A DNA stretch of 9,684 bases from assembly GCA_945946715.1 (NCBI GenBank), contig CAMEWU010000079.1, positions 1-9,684 of the forward strand. Reading direction: 5' to 3'. The notes below the pieces were generated by a model. It was not told where the DNA came from. It searched no databases and saw nothing but the letters and a program-made list of their open reading frames with translations. The translations under genes were made by a program, and so were the position numbers. The stretch comes from an uncultured Clostridium sp. (GTDB lineage Bacteria > Bacillota > Clostridia > Lachnospirales > Lachnospiraceae). Shown one piece after another: positions 1-6,784 of the stretch; position 1 is the first letter of the stretch; the number at the start of each line of letters is the position of its first letter.

Positions 1-1
1 T

Positions 2-24
2 CTGAAATTCTTTAGAATTTTCAG
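2..24. repeat. Short hairpin at the left edge
   Basis: CTGAAATTCT (2-11) can pair with AGAATTTTCAG (14-24) across a two-base loop, with one bulged T. In the leftward transcript it would lie in the 5' leader. It is AT-rich with no following T-run in the window, so it is not called a terminator. Confidence 0.35.
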
Positions 25-94
25 GGTTGTCTTATTGTTTAATTATCATGGTTCTTAATTGTTGTTAACTTGTTTTACCGCGTCAACGAGTCTT

Positions 95-123
95 ATAATA
101 TCACCCGTTTTTATATAAGTCAA
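95..123 (-). promoter_or_regulatory. Sigma-A promoter directed leftward out of the window
   Basis: On the minus strand TTGACT (123-118) and TATTAT (100-95) are separated by exactly 17 bp; each hexamer matches consensus at five of six positions. Transcription would start near 88 and run left across 1-88 as an untranslated leader into a gene outside the window. DnaA and Spo0A sites upstream suggest that this gene is dnaA or another replication-linked gene such as rpmH. Confidence 0.6.
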
Positions 124-146
124 GGGGTAATAATAAAGAAAGTTTA

Positions 147-155
147 TTTGTCGAA
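147..155 (+). promoter_or_regulatory. Spo0A box (0A box)
   Basis: TTTGTCGAA is an exact match to the Spo0A consensus TTTGTCRAA. It lies 34 bp left of the first DnaA box and 24 bp upstream of the -35 of the leftward promoter. A second TGTCGA core sits in the palindrome at 178-187. In Bacillus subtilis, Spo0A binds origin-region boxes and restrains replication at the onset of sporulation. The same role is inferred here, and it would fit a spore-forming host. Confidence 0.5.
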
Positions 156-163
156 TTTGTTTT

Positions 164-187
164 AATTGTATATACAATTGTCGACAA
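164..187. repeat. Two abutting palindromes
   Basis: AATTGTATATACAATT (164-179) is a perfect 16-bp palindrome. TTGTCGACAA (178-187) is a perfect 10-bp palindrome that overlaps it by two bases and ends one base before the first DnaA box. The second contains TGTCGA on both strands, so it could be a two-sided Spo0A-type site. Neither is followed by a T-run, so neither looks like a terminator. Confidence 0.55.
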
Positions 188-188
188 C

Positions 189-268
189 TTATCCACATTC
201 TTTATATGTTTATACACATATTCACATTTTGCATCTTGGTTATCCACAATTATATGTAGTTGTGCACA
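189..268 (+). other. DnaA-box cluster (putative oriC core)
   Basis: Three perfect matches to the DnaA box TTATNCACA lie in the same orientation: 189-197 (TTATCCACA), 210-218 (TTATACACA) and 240-248 (TTATCCACA). Two further one-mismatch copies are at 218-226 (ATATTCACA) and 260-268 (TTGTGCACA). Start-to-start distances are 21, 8, 22 and 20 bp, so most boxes lie about two helical turns apart and on the same face of DNA. Five boxes in 80 bp is far above chance and typical of an origin or of the autoregulated dnaA promoter. A clear DnaA-trio element was not found by eye. Confidence 0.72.
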
Positions 269-295
269 TTGGGAGTTTTATACCTTAGATTTCCT

Positions 296-1648
296 TTATA
301 TCAAATCAATGGCTTCCTTAACATTTGCCACCCCAATTAATCGTATTCCATCAACTTCTTTAATGTTAGACGCATTGGTTGCCGGAAGAATACAAGTAGT
401 AAATCCCAGTTTCGCCGCCTCTTTCACCCGTTGTTCTGCCATACTTACGCTTCTTACCTCTCCAGTCAAACCTACTTCTCCAAAAATGATGGTATGATCA
501 TCTATTGGACGGTTTCGATAACTGGATACCAGTGCAAGTACAATTCCTAAATCAATTGCAGGTTCGGATAACCGAATCCCTCCGGTCAGATTTACATAGG
601 CATCACAACTGCCCAGATGAATTCCTGCCCGCTTTTCTAATACTGCCATCAACAAATTAACCCGGTTAAAATCAATTCCCACTGTTGTTCGTCTTGGCAT
701 TTGAAAATTTGTTTGGGCAACAAGAGCCTGTATTTCAATTAGCAGTGGGCGGGTTCCTTCCATAGAACAAACCACCGTAGAGCCGGCCGCATCTACCGGC
801 CTACCTTCCAGCATAACTTCAGAAGGATTTTTTACTTCCCACAAACCATTCTGCTTCATTTCAAATACACCAATCTCATTTGTAGCACCAAACCGATTCT
901 TTACGCTTCGCAAAATACGATAATTGGAACTTCGTTCTCCTTCAAAGTACAATACAGTATCTACCATATGTTCTAATGTTCTTGGGCCCGCAACAGTACC
1001 TTCTTTTGTTACATGTCCTACAATAAAAATTGCTATATTCGTTTGTTTTGCAATCTGCATCAAACGATTGGTTACCTCTCGTACCTGCGAAACACTTCCG
1101 GCTGCATTATTCACCTCTTCCAGCATCATAGTCTGGATGGAATCAATTATCATGACTTCCGGTGCTACCCGTTCTATCGTCGACGCAATCACATCCAAAT
1201 CTGTTTCACAGTATAAATACATATCTTTCTGAAATGTACCAAGCCGTTCTGCCCGCATCTTGATTTGTTGAACAGACTCTTCGCCTGATACATATAGCAC
1301 TCGATGCCCTTCATTGGTCAGATTTCGGCATACCTGTAACAGTAATGTAGATTTTCCAATTCCAGGGTCACCACCAATCAAAACCAGGGAGCCTTTCACT
1401 ATGCCCCCACCTAATACACGGTCCAATTCTTTCATTCCTGTGCCAATTCGTGTTTCTTCGTCCGTTGTAACCTCTAAAATACTGGCAGGCACCGAAGTTA
1501 CAGTTTTTACTGTATGCTTTCTGGTGCCTGTCACTACCTTCTCTTCTACAAATGTATTCCATGCTTTGCAGCCGGGACATTGTCCCATCCACTTAGCTGA
1601 TTCAAATCCACACTCCTGGCAAAAAAACTGTTGTTTTGCTTTTGCCAT
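296..1648 (-). CDS. radA: DNA repair protein RadA (Sms)
   Basis: RadA is a RecA-like, hexameric DNA helicase that promotes branch migration during homologous recombination and repair. The 450-residue protein has the full family layout. An N-terminal zinc finger has Cys10, Cys13, Cys24 and Cys27. A Walker A motif GGDPGIGKST lies at 92-101 and a Walker B strand VMIIDS at 165-170. The RadA signature KNRFG is at 250-254, and a Lon-protease-like C-terminal domain spans about 280-450. Length is normal for the family. The ATG at 1648 has a GGAG at 1657-1660, eight bases upstream. The preceding gene stops only 12 bp upstream, so the two are probably co-transcribed. No clear terminator follows the stop, and the gene runs towards the DnaA-box region. 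Confidence 0.97.
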   Translation of the reverse strand: MAKAKQQFFCQECGFESAKWMGQCPGCKAWNTFVEEKVVTGTRKHTVKTVTSVPASILEVTTDEETRIGTGMKELDRVLGGGIVKGSLVLIGGDPGIGKSTLLLQVCRNLTNEGHRVLYVSGEESVQQIKMRAERLGTFQKDMYLYCETDLDVIASTIERVAPEVMIIDSIQTMMLEEVNNAAGSVSQVREVTNRLMQIAKQTNIAIFIVGHVTKEGTVAGPRTLEHMVDTVLYFEGERSSNYRILRSVKNRFGATNEIGVFEMKQNGLWEVKNPSEVMLEGRPVDAAGSTVVCSMEGTRPLLIEIQALVAQTNFQMPRRTTVGIDFNRVNLLMAVLEKRAGIHLGSCDAYVNLTGGIRLSEPAIDLGIVLALVSSYRNRPIDDHTIIFGEVGLTGEVRSVSMAEQRVKEAAKLGFTTCILPATNASNIKEVDGIRLIGVANVKEAIDLI

Positions 1649-1660
1649 TTATTATACTCC

Positions 1661-2074
1661 TTACAGTTTATCAATTTTTACTTTTGCAATTTCATTTGGA
1701 GTCAGTTCTACACTAAAGCTTAACTTTCCTCCCAGATTTGTCTTCATTTTACCTAAGTTCGTACCATCCACATAAATTTTGTATTCTTTTCCTGCTTCCA
1801 ACTCTAAGGTAATCTGTGCATCTTCACTGCATTCCACGCCAAATGTAACCTGACGGTCAGAAATCTGCAAATTATGCACCACAGTCCCCGGTACAGATTC
1901 ATATACCATGGTTCCATTCTTTTCCAACTTTGTGATTTCCTTAAATGTTTTTATTTTATACAAATCTCCGTTATGCTCAAATCCATCCAATTTCGCTTTT
2001 GCCGGTAGTTCTGTATTACCAAAACTCAAGGTACCATTTTCTTCCTTGCGAATTAACTCGTTAATTACTGACAT
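1661..2074 (-). CDS. Small conserved protein of unknown function between clpC and radA
   Basis: The protein has 137 residues, no signal peptide, no membrane segment and no cysteine cluster, so it is probably cytoplasmic. It looks mostly beta-stranded. A central part has the pattern YKIKTFKEITKLEKNG (39-54), and the C-terminal part has YVDGTNLGKMKTNL (101-114) followed by an amphipathic strand. From memory, similar proteins in Lachnospiraceae are often auto-labelled 'endosialidase'. Nothing here supports a glycosidase: it is far too short and has no recognisable catalytic domain. The ATG at 2074 has a strong GGAGG (2083-2087) eight bases upstream. It ends 12 bp before radA, which suggests joint expression with a repair or proteostasis gene. 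Function is unknown. Confidence 0.85.
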   Translation of the reverse strand: MSVINELIRKEENGTLSFGNTELPAKAKLDGFEHNGDLYKIKTFKEITKLEKNGTMVYESVPGTVVHNLQISDRQVTFGVECSEDAQITLELEAGKEYKIYVDGTNLGKMKTNLGGKLSFSVELTPNEIAKVKIDKL

Positions 2075-2181
2075 CTTTTTATCCTCCTATTATTCGTAAC
2101 CATTCCCTGTACCATATATGCCTACACAGAGATGACACTACTGCTGTCCTTCAGTCGCTTTTTCTTCCGTTCCAGCTTCTG

Positions 2182-2210
2182 ATTGTATACTATTATCATA
2201 TCATGTCCAA
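2182..2210 (-). promoter_or_regulatory. Possible promoter for the small-protein/radA pair
   Basis: On the minus strand TTGGAC (2210-2205) and TACAAT (2187-2182) are 17 bp apart, in the 157-bp gap after clpC. The -10 matches five of six consensus bases, but the -35 only about three. No terminator hairpin with a T-run is seen after clpC, so read-through from the gntR-clpC promoter is also possible. Confidence 0.3.
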
Positions 2211-2231
2211 CGATTTTTTGCTAGCCTATTA

Positions 2232-4685
2232 TCATATTTGTTTTGCCTGAAAATGAAGTTGCTCTTTCCGCACGGTAATTCGTACCGTATCACCATTTTT
2301 TACGCTTCCATCCAAAATGGCTTGGGCCAAACCGTCTTCCACCTGAGATTGTATGGCACGCCGCAATGGTCTTGCACCGTACTTTTTATCGTATCCCTTT
2401 TTAAAAATAAATTCCTTTACCCGTACATCATATTTCAGCGTAATATTCATCTGTTCTTTTACTCGTTTACTTAACTGGTTCATAAGCAAATCAATAATTT
2501 GATGAATCTCTTCTTCCTGTAACGCATGAAATACAATCATATCATCGATTCGATTAATAAACTCCGGCTTAAAGATTCGTTTCACCTCTTCCATAACACC
2601 GGATTTCATCTGTTCGTGATCCCGCTCTGCATCCGATGATGAAAAGAAGCCTAACTGCTTGGGCTCTATAATTCGTCCTGCTCCTGCATTGGAAGTCATA
2701 ATAATAATTGTATTTTTAAAATCAACCTTTCTTCCCTGAGAATCTGTAATATGCCCATCATCTAACACCTGCAAAAGGACATTAAAAATATCTCCATCTG
2801 CCTTTTCAACTTCATCAAATAGTATAACAGAATATGGATTTCGTCGTACCTTTTCGCTTAACTGTCCACCTTCTTCAAATCCTACATATCCCGGAGGCGA
2901 ACCAATTAATTTTGACACGCTATGTTTCTCCATATATTCCGACATATCAACCCGAATCAATGCATCTTCATCGCCAAACATGGCTTCTGCAAGTGCCTTC
3001 GACAGTTCTGTTTTACCAACACCCGTAGGACCCAAAAATAGAAATGAACCAATGGGACGATTTGGATCCTTCAATCCCACTCTTCCTCTTCGAATTGCTT
3101 TTGCTACTGCTTCAACTGCCTCATTTTGGCCAATTACCCGCTGATGCAGTACCTTATCCAACTCACGTAATCGCTTTGTTTCTTCTTCCTCTAAACGACT
3201 TAACGGTATTTTCGTCCATGCAGAAACCACCTCAGCAACATCCCGATCATTAATACCATGCCGCTCTGCATATTTTTGTTTTTCTTCCCGTACCTTCAGC
3301 CGTTCCTGCTTCTTCTTCAAATCAGCAATTTCCTGTTTATAAACCTTTGCCTGCTCCAGATTTTCCTCAGTCAAAGCCTGCTCCATCTGATCTGATTTTT
3401 CACGGATAATCTTTTCCATTTCCATATATCGGGACGACTGATTCAGAGATGCCAAACGTTTTCGGGAGCACGCTTCATCAATCAAATCAATGGCTTTATC
3501 CGGCAAATACCGGTCATTAATATACCGTTCTGACAATGTCACAGCAGCGGTAATTGCACTATCATCAATTGTAATGCCATGATGTTCTTCATAGCAGTGA
3601 CGAAGCCCTTTTAAAATTTCAATTGCCTGCTCCTTTGTTGGTTCTTCTACATTAACCGGTTGAAATCTTCGTTCCAGTGCAGCATCTTTCTCAATATACT
3701 TACGATACTCTGCTGTAGTTGTTGCACCAACCATCTGTATCTCACCTCTGGATAATGCCGGTTTCAGGATATTGGATGCATCAATCGCACCTTCTGCTCC
3801 TCCGGCTCCAATCAAAGTATGCAATTCATCCACAAATAAAATTACATTTCCATCCTGAATGACTTCTTCAATCATTCGTTTGATTCTCTCTTCAAATTCT
3901 CCCCGGTACTTAGAACCTGCCACCATTCCAGACAAGTCTAAAGAAAGCAGTCGTTTATCCCGAATGGTTTCCGGAACTGTTCCTGCCGCTATCATATTCG
4001 CCAGTCCTTCTACAATGGCGGTTTTTCCTACTCCTGGTTCACCTACCAGACATGGATTATTCTTCATACGCCGGCTTAATATCTGGACAACACGTTCCAT
4101 TTCTTCCGTCCGCCCTACTACAGGGTCCAGCTTTCCTTCCTTTGCCTGTCGTGTCAAATCCCGGCTATACCTGTCTAACATTGGTGTAGGAGATTTTGTT
4201 TTCTTTTTCCCTCTGTTTCCTACATACTCATTACGAGCTGCTGACGCTTCAACGCCCATTGCCACACGAATATCCACATAAAGCTTCTGAATATCAATGC
4301 CAATACTGGTTAATAACTTCATGGCAATACACTCCGGCACTTTTATCATAGCTAATAAAAAGTGCTCTGTTCCTATCCGGTCACACTGGGTTCGTACTGC
4401 TTCCGTTTTACTCTGATCCATTACTTTTTCATACATAACTGTATATGGATGCCGGTTCTTAGTTGCAAGCATACCACTCCCCACAATACTATTCTCAATT
4501 AACTTCTCAATTCGTTCTTTTTGAATACCGTTATTTTCCAACACTTTTGCCGCAACATTCTCTGCCTCTTCCATGATTCCAAGCAACAGATGTTCACTGC
4601 CAACACAGTCATGCTTTAATCGTTTTGCTGCTTTTAGTGCTTCATTGATAGAAATTTCTGCCGCCTTTGTATACTGACTCATCAT
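2232..4685 (-). CDS. clpC: ClpC-type AAA+ ATPase, Clp protease unfoldase subunit
   Basis: ClpC unfolds damaged or tagged proteins and feeds them into ClpP in the cytoplasm. The 817 residues show the complete architecture. Two Clp N repeats cover about 1-145. The first AAA+ domain has Walker A GEPGVGKT (215-222), Walker B VILFVDE (281-287) and arginines 339-340. A coiled UVR-like middle segment spans about 420-470. The second AAA+ domain has Walker A GPTGVGKT (552-559) and Walker B VILFDE (620-625). An LGF at 678-680 matches the position of the ClpP-docking loop, separating it from ClpB. The first of two adjacent ATGs (4685) is favoured because AGGAG (4694-4698) lies eight bases upstream. It overlaps the gntR stop as ATGA, implying translational coupling. 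No CtsR operator or ctsR/mcsA/mcsB is seen. Confidence 0.96.
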   Translation of the reverse strand: MMSQYTKAAEISINEALKAAKRLKHDCVGSEHLLLGIMEEAENVAAKVLENNGIQKERIEKLIENSIVGSGMLATKNRHPYTVMYEKVMDQSKTEAVRTQCDRIGTEHFLLAMIKVPECIAMKLLTSIGIDIQKLYVDIRVAMGVEASAARNEYVGNRGKKKTKSPTPMLDRYSRDLTRQAKEGKLDPVVGRTEEMERVVQILSRRMKNNPCLVGEPGVGKTAIVEGLANMIAAGTVPETIRDKRLLSLDLSGMVAGSKYRGEFEERIKRMIEEVIQDGNVILFVDELHTLIGAGGAEGAIDASNILKPALSRGEIQMVGATTTAEYRKYIEKDAALERRFQPVNVEEPTKEQAIEILKGLRHCYEEHHGITIDDSAITAAVTLSERYINDRYLPDKAIDLIDEACSRKRLASLNQSSRYMEMEKIIREKSDQMEQALTEENLEQAKVYKQEIADLKKKQERLKVREEKQKYAERHGINDRDVAEVVSAWTKIPLSRLEEEETKRLRELDKVLHQRVIGQNEAVEAVAKAIRRGRVGLKDPNRPIGSFLFLGPTGVGKTELSKALAEAMFGDEDALIRVDMSEYMEKHSVSKLIGSPPGYVGFEEGGQLSEKVRRNPYSVILFDEVEKADGDIFNVLLQVLDDGHITDSQGRKVDFKNTIIIMTSNAGAGRIIEPKQLGFFSSSDAERDHEQMKSGVMEEVKRIFKPEFINRIDDMIVFHALQEEEIHQIIDLLMNQLSKRVKEQMNITLKYDVRVKEFIFKKGYDKKYGARPLRRAIQSQVEDGLAQAILDGSVKNGDTVRITVRKEQLHFQAKQI

Positions 4686-5104
4686 ATTTCCTGCTCCTTT
4701 TCTTCTACCATAATGTCAATTTGAGACTGTCTTGAAGAGAACATATCATACATTCCTCTTACAAGTTCCTGCATCTCATCTAAACTGATATCCTTACAAA
4801 TTGCCTGAGCAACTATCATCTCCATATCTGAATGAAGATTTTTCACATGGTGATTCCGATTTTCTAAACTTACCGATACAACTGCCCCATTTCTACGATC
4901 AAGCTTCACATATCCATCTTGCCGCAACAATGCATAGGCCTTATTCACCGTATGCATATTCACACCTAAGTCACTTGCCATTTGCCGGACAGAAGGTAAC
5001 GATTCGCCTTCCTTTAACATATCTTTTGCAATTCCCATAATAATCTGGTTTCGTAATTGTATGTATAAGGCTTCACTACTATTAAAATCTATTTCTATCA
5101 GCAT
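4682..5104 (-). CDS. GntR-family transcriptional regulator, YtrA-like
   Basis: The 140-residue protein has a winged helix-turn-helix at about 10-75. It carries the GntR signature: a YIQLRNQI helix, then GESLPSVRQMASDLGVN, then HTVNKAYALLRQDGYV. Only about 60 residues follow the DNA-binding part, too few for a FadR or UTRA ligand domain; this is typical of the YtrA subfamily, whose short helical tail serves in dimerisation. The ATG at 5104 has GAGG (5112-5115) seven bases upstream. The stop overlaps the clpC start, so the regulator and ClpC are co-expressed. A 39-bp palindrome over its own promoter (5117-5155) suggests autorepression. It sits where ctsR would be in a Bacillus-type clpC operon. 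The inducing signal is unknown. Confidence 0.9.
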   Translation of the reverse strand: MLIEIDFNSSEALYIQLRNQIIMGIAKDMLKEGESLPSVRQMASDLGVNMHTVNKAYALLRQDGYVKLDRRNGAVVSVSLENRNHHVKNLHSDMEMIVAQAICKDISLDEMQELVRGMYDMFSSRQSQIDIMVEEKEQEI

Positions 5105-5116
5105 AGTACCACCTCA

Positions 5117-5155
5117 TTTATCTTTTGTTATATCTATGCTATAACACAAGATAAA
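5117..5155. promoter_or_regulatory. 39-bp inverted-repeat operator, probable GntR binding site
   Basis: The left arm is TTTATCTT (5117-5124), one base, then TGTTATA (5126-5132). The right arm is TATAACA (5140-5146), one base, then AAGATAAA (5148-5155). The centre is seven bases. Fifteen of sixteen arm positions pair. The repeat spans roughly -26 to +13 of the gntR-clpC promoter, so a bound dimer or pair of dimers would block RNA polymerase. There is no T-run suited to termination. Long bipartite palindromes at their own promoters are usual for YtrA-type regulators. Binding by this protein is inferred. Confidence 0.75.
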
Positions 5156-5164
5156 GGATGTCAA
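5136..5164 (-). promoter_or_regulatory. Sigma-A promoter of gntR-clpC
   Basis: On the minus strand a perfect -35 TTGACA (5164-5159) is followed after 17 bp by TAGCAT (5141-5136), matching the -10 consensus at four of six bases. The start site would be near 5129, giving a leader of about 25 bases that includes the ribosome binding site. The -10 and most of the spacer lie inside the inverted repeat 5117-5155. Confidence 0.75.
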
Positions 5165-5194
5165 GTTCCAATCGATTTTCTCGCAAACAATAGG

Positions 5195-5228
5195 CATAAA
5201 AAGAAGTCCTGCTATCTGCAAGACTTCT
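5195..5228 (-). terminator. Rho-independent terminator of the surface-protein operon
   Basis: On the minus strand the arm AGAAGTCTTGC (5228-5218) pairs with GCAGGACTTCT (5212-5202) across a five-base loop. The 11-bp stem has one G-U pair, and a run of T (TTTTTAT) follows at once. It begins 13 bases after the stop of the cohesin-like gene and isolates that operon from gntR-clpC. Confidence 0.88.
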
Positions 5229-5241
5229 GTTTTCTAACCTG

Positions 5242-6768
5242 CTATTCCTTCTCTTCTTCTGATTTTTCTTCCGATTTATTTTCGGTCAATTCATCATCTA
5301 AATCTGCATATACTGTCACTGTATCTTCTTCCTTATCCTTTTTCAGATATACAGCAAATCCAATAACCAAACCCAGCAGAATAACAGCAACGCCACTTAG
5401 AATATATAATATCACTTTTAAATTCCGGACCATTTCTGTCTCCGATACTACCGGAACTTCCGTTGTATTCTCTTCCGTTGTCTCAGAAGATTCCATGATT
5501 TCTACCCGTTCTACATAACGCTGATAGGTTCCTTCTTTTGTATCATACCAGTAAAATCCTGCTTCACCACTGATATTCATGGCATAAACCAGAACAAATT
5601 CTGTATCTCCATCCTTAGCATAAGCAGTAATCTTCTGTCCTTGTATCTCTAACTCAACTGCTTCAAAACCAACCGGTATTGCAACCGTTTCATCCGGAGT
5701 TACAATAATATACCGGTTTGCTGCTGCCTGAAATTCCATGTATGGTGTAAATACCTTTGCTTCTTTATCCCAGATAAACCAACTACCCTGTTCCTCTGCA
5801 TCCAGCAGATATACAATCTGAAATAACTGATTTGGTGATTTATATACTGTAACAGTAACATCATCCTCATAGGTTTCTTCACCAGCTGTAAACCCTTCCG
5901 GAATCGTCACTTCTGCCATCTGTTCCGCAGTCGCAAAGCTATAAGCAACTCCATCAATGGTAACTGCCGATGGTTCCGGTTCTTCTTCCACCTCTCCACA
6001 ATTAACATTTAATACATATGTTCTCTGTGTTCCGTTCTCAGCTGTAACTACTATATAAGTCTTATTGGCTCCCGGTTCTAAGTCATTATTATGAGAAACG
6101 GAAACCTTTGCTTTGCTGTCATTCGCTACTGCACTAACAACAATCGACTTGGTATCTTCCGGAAGTTGAACCGTATAACTGGTTGTCTTTGATTGAAATG
6201 CCGGTTGTAGTGTTCCCGGAGAAATTTCCAGACTTTTCAAATAATTATCTCCGGAGCCGGTTAATGGTGCCTGTGTTGACTGGGTACTGTCACCATTACC
6301 GTTACCACTTGTGTTTTCTTCCGGTGCCTGAGGTGCTGAAACGGTAACAGTTGCTCCGGCATGGGAGATTTCCAAAACACTCTCATCCCATCCATATGCT
6401 TCACCACCACTGGTAGAAATACTGGTACTTCCATTTCCAATTGCTTTAAAGTTTAATGTGGCAGATAAACTGGTTTGTGAACCATCCCCATATCCGGCAA
6501 TTAAAACAGTTCCACCTCCACCGCTTCCGGAACCACCTGTATATTCCAATACCGATGAATCGTAAGAAACAGATAGGGAATAGGACCCGATTGCTGCATC
6601 AGTAGAAACGGAAACTGTTGCTGTAACAGTATCCCCGATTGTAAGACTACTTCCAGATAACGCGATGGACACATTTGCTGTTGCTGCATGAACCGGCATA
6701 TGCATACTCATAACACATAAGACAGTTGCCAATATAAACGCACTACATTTCTTTATTAACTGTTTCAT
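5242..6768 (-). CDS. Membrane-anchored cohesin-like / cadherin-like domain surface protein
   Basis: The 508-residue protein appears to be exported and anchored. A signal peptide covers about 1-28 (MKQLIKKCSAF, hydrophobic core, then VHAA). A cohesin-like beta-sandwich follows at about 30-144, with the pattern GDTVTATVSVS and YDSSVLEYTGG. A cadherin-like beta-sandwich lies at about 174-257, ending NGTQRTYVLNV. A further module of unknown function at about 265-425 is rich in aromatics and ends QRYVERVE. A transmembrane helix spans about 452-475, and the acidic cytoplasmic tail covers about 476-508. There is no LPXTG. The frame also opens at 6810, but that would overlap the upstream gene; ATG 6768 has GGAGG (6776-6780) seven bases upstream and starts the signal peptide. 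It lies 16 bp after a dockerin-bearing hydrolase, its likely partner. Cohesin identity is by pattern only. Confidence 0.85.
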   Translation of the reverse strand: MKQLIKKCSAFILATVLCVMSMHMPVHAATANVSIALSGSSLTIGDTVTATVSVSTDAAIGSYSLSVSYDSSVLEYTGGSGSGGGGTVLIAGYGDGSQTSLSATLNFKAIGNGSTSISTSGGEAYGWDESVLEISHAGATVTVSAPQAPEENTSGNGNGDSTQSTQAPLTGSGDNYLKSLEISPGTLQPAFQSKTTSYTVQLPEDTKSIVVSAVANDSKAKVSVSHNNDLEPGANKTYIVVTAENGTQRTYVLNVNCGEVEEEPEPSAVTIDGVAYSFATAEQMAEVTIPEGFTAGEETYEDDVTVTVYKSPNQLFQIVYLLDAEEQGSWFIWDKEAKVFTPYMEFQAAANRYIIVTPDETVAIPVGFEAVELEIQGQKITAYAKDGDTEFVLVYAMNISGEAGFYWYDTKEGTYQRYVERVEIMESSETTEENTTEVPVVSETEMVRNLKVILYILSGVAVILLGLVIGFAVYLKKDKEEDTVTVYADLDDELTENKSEEKSEEEKE

Positions 6769-6775
6769 TCTTATT

Positions 6776-6780
6776 CCTCC
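6776..6780 (-). promoter_or_regulatory. Ribosome binding site fixing the cohesin-like gene start
   Basis: GGAGG on the minus strand, seven bases before ATG 6768. It lies just after the stop of the upstream gene (6785-6787) and supports 6768 over the in-frame ATG at 6810. Confidence 0.85.
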
Positions 6781-6784
6781 TGCA

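Larger units (their letters stand above)
1..295. other. Non-coding region resembling oriC / dnaA control region
   Basis: No open reading frame of useful length is seen on either strand. The stretch holds, from right to left, a cluster of DnaA boxes (189-268), two abutting palindromes (164-187), a perfect Spo0A-type box (147-155), an AT-rich segment (about 106-180) and a leftward promoter (95-123). DnaA boxes next to AT-rich DNA and Spo0A sites are the known make-up of origins in spore-forming Firmicutes. The alternative is a DnaA-regulated promoter that is not an origin. The gene to the left lies outside the window; dnaA or rpmH would be expected. No clear terminator for radA, which ends at 296, is seen here. 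Confidence 0.6.

Noticed and set aside
58..86. Second leftward promoter TTGACG-N17-AACAAT
   Set aside because: The -10 matches only four of six bases and the promoter at 95-123 is clearly better.
164..179. Terminator for radA at the 16-bp palindrome
   Set aside because: The stem is almost all A/T and no T-run follows on the minus strand.
924..1232. Plus-strand open frames inside radA, clpC and the surface genes
   Set aside because: They overlap well-supported minus-strand genes, resemble no known protein and lack good ribosome binding sites.
1661..2074. Endosialidase annotation of the 137-residue protein
   Set aside because: Far too short, with no glycosidase motif visible; treated as unknown.
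5105..5241. CtsR or HrcA (CIRCE) operator before gntR-clpC
   Set aside because: No GGTCAAA repeats and no CIRCE-type inverted repeat are seen; the only strong palindrome is of a different sequence.
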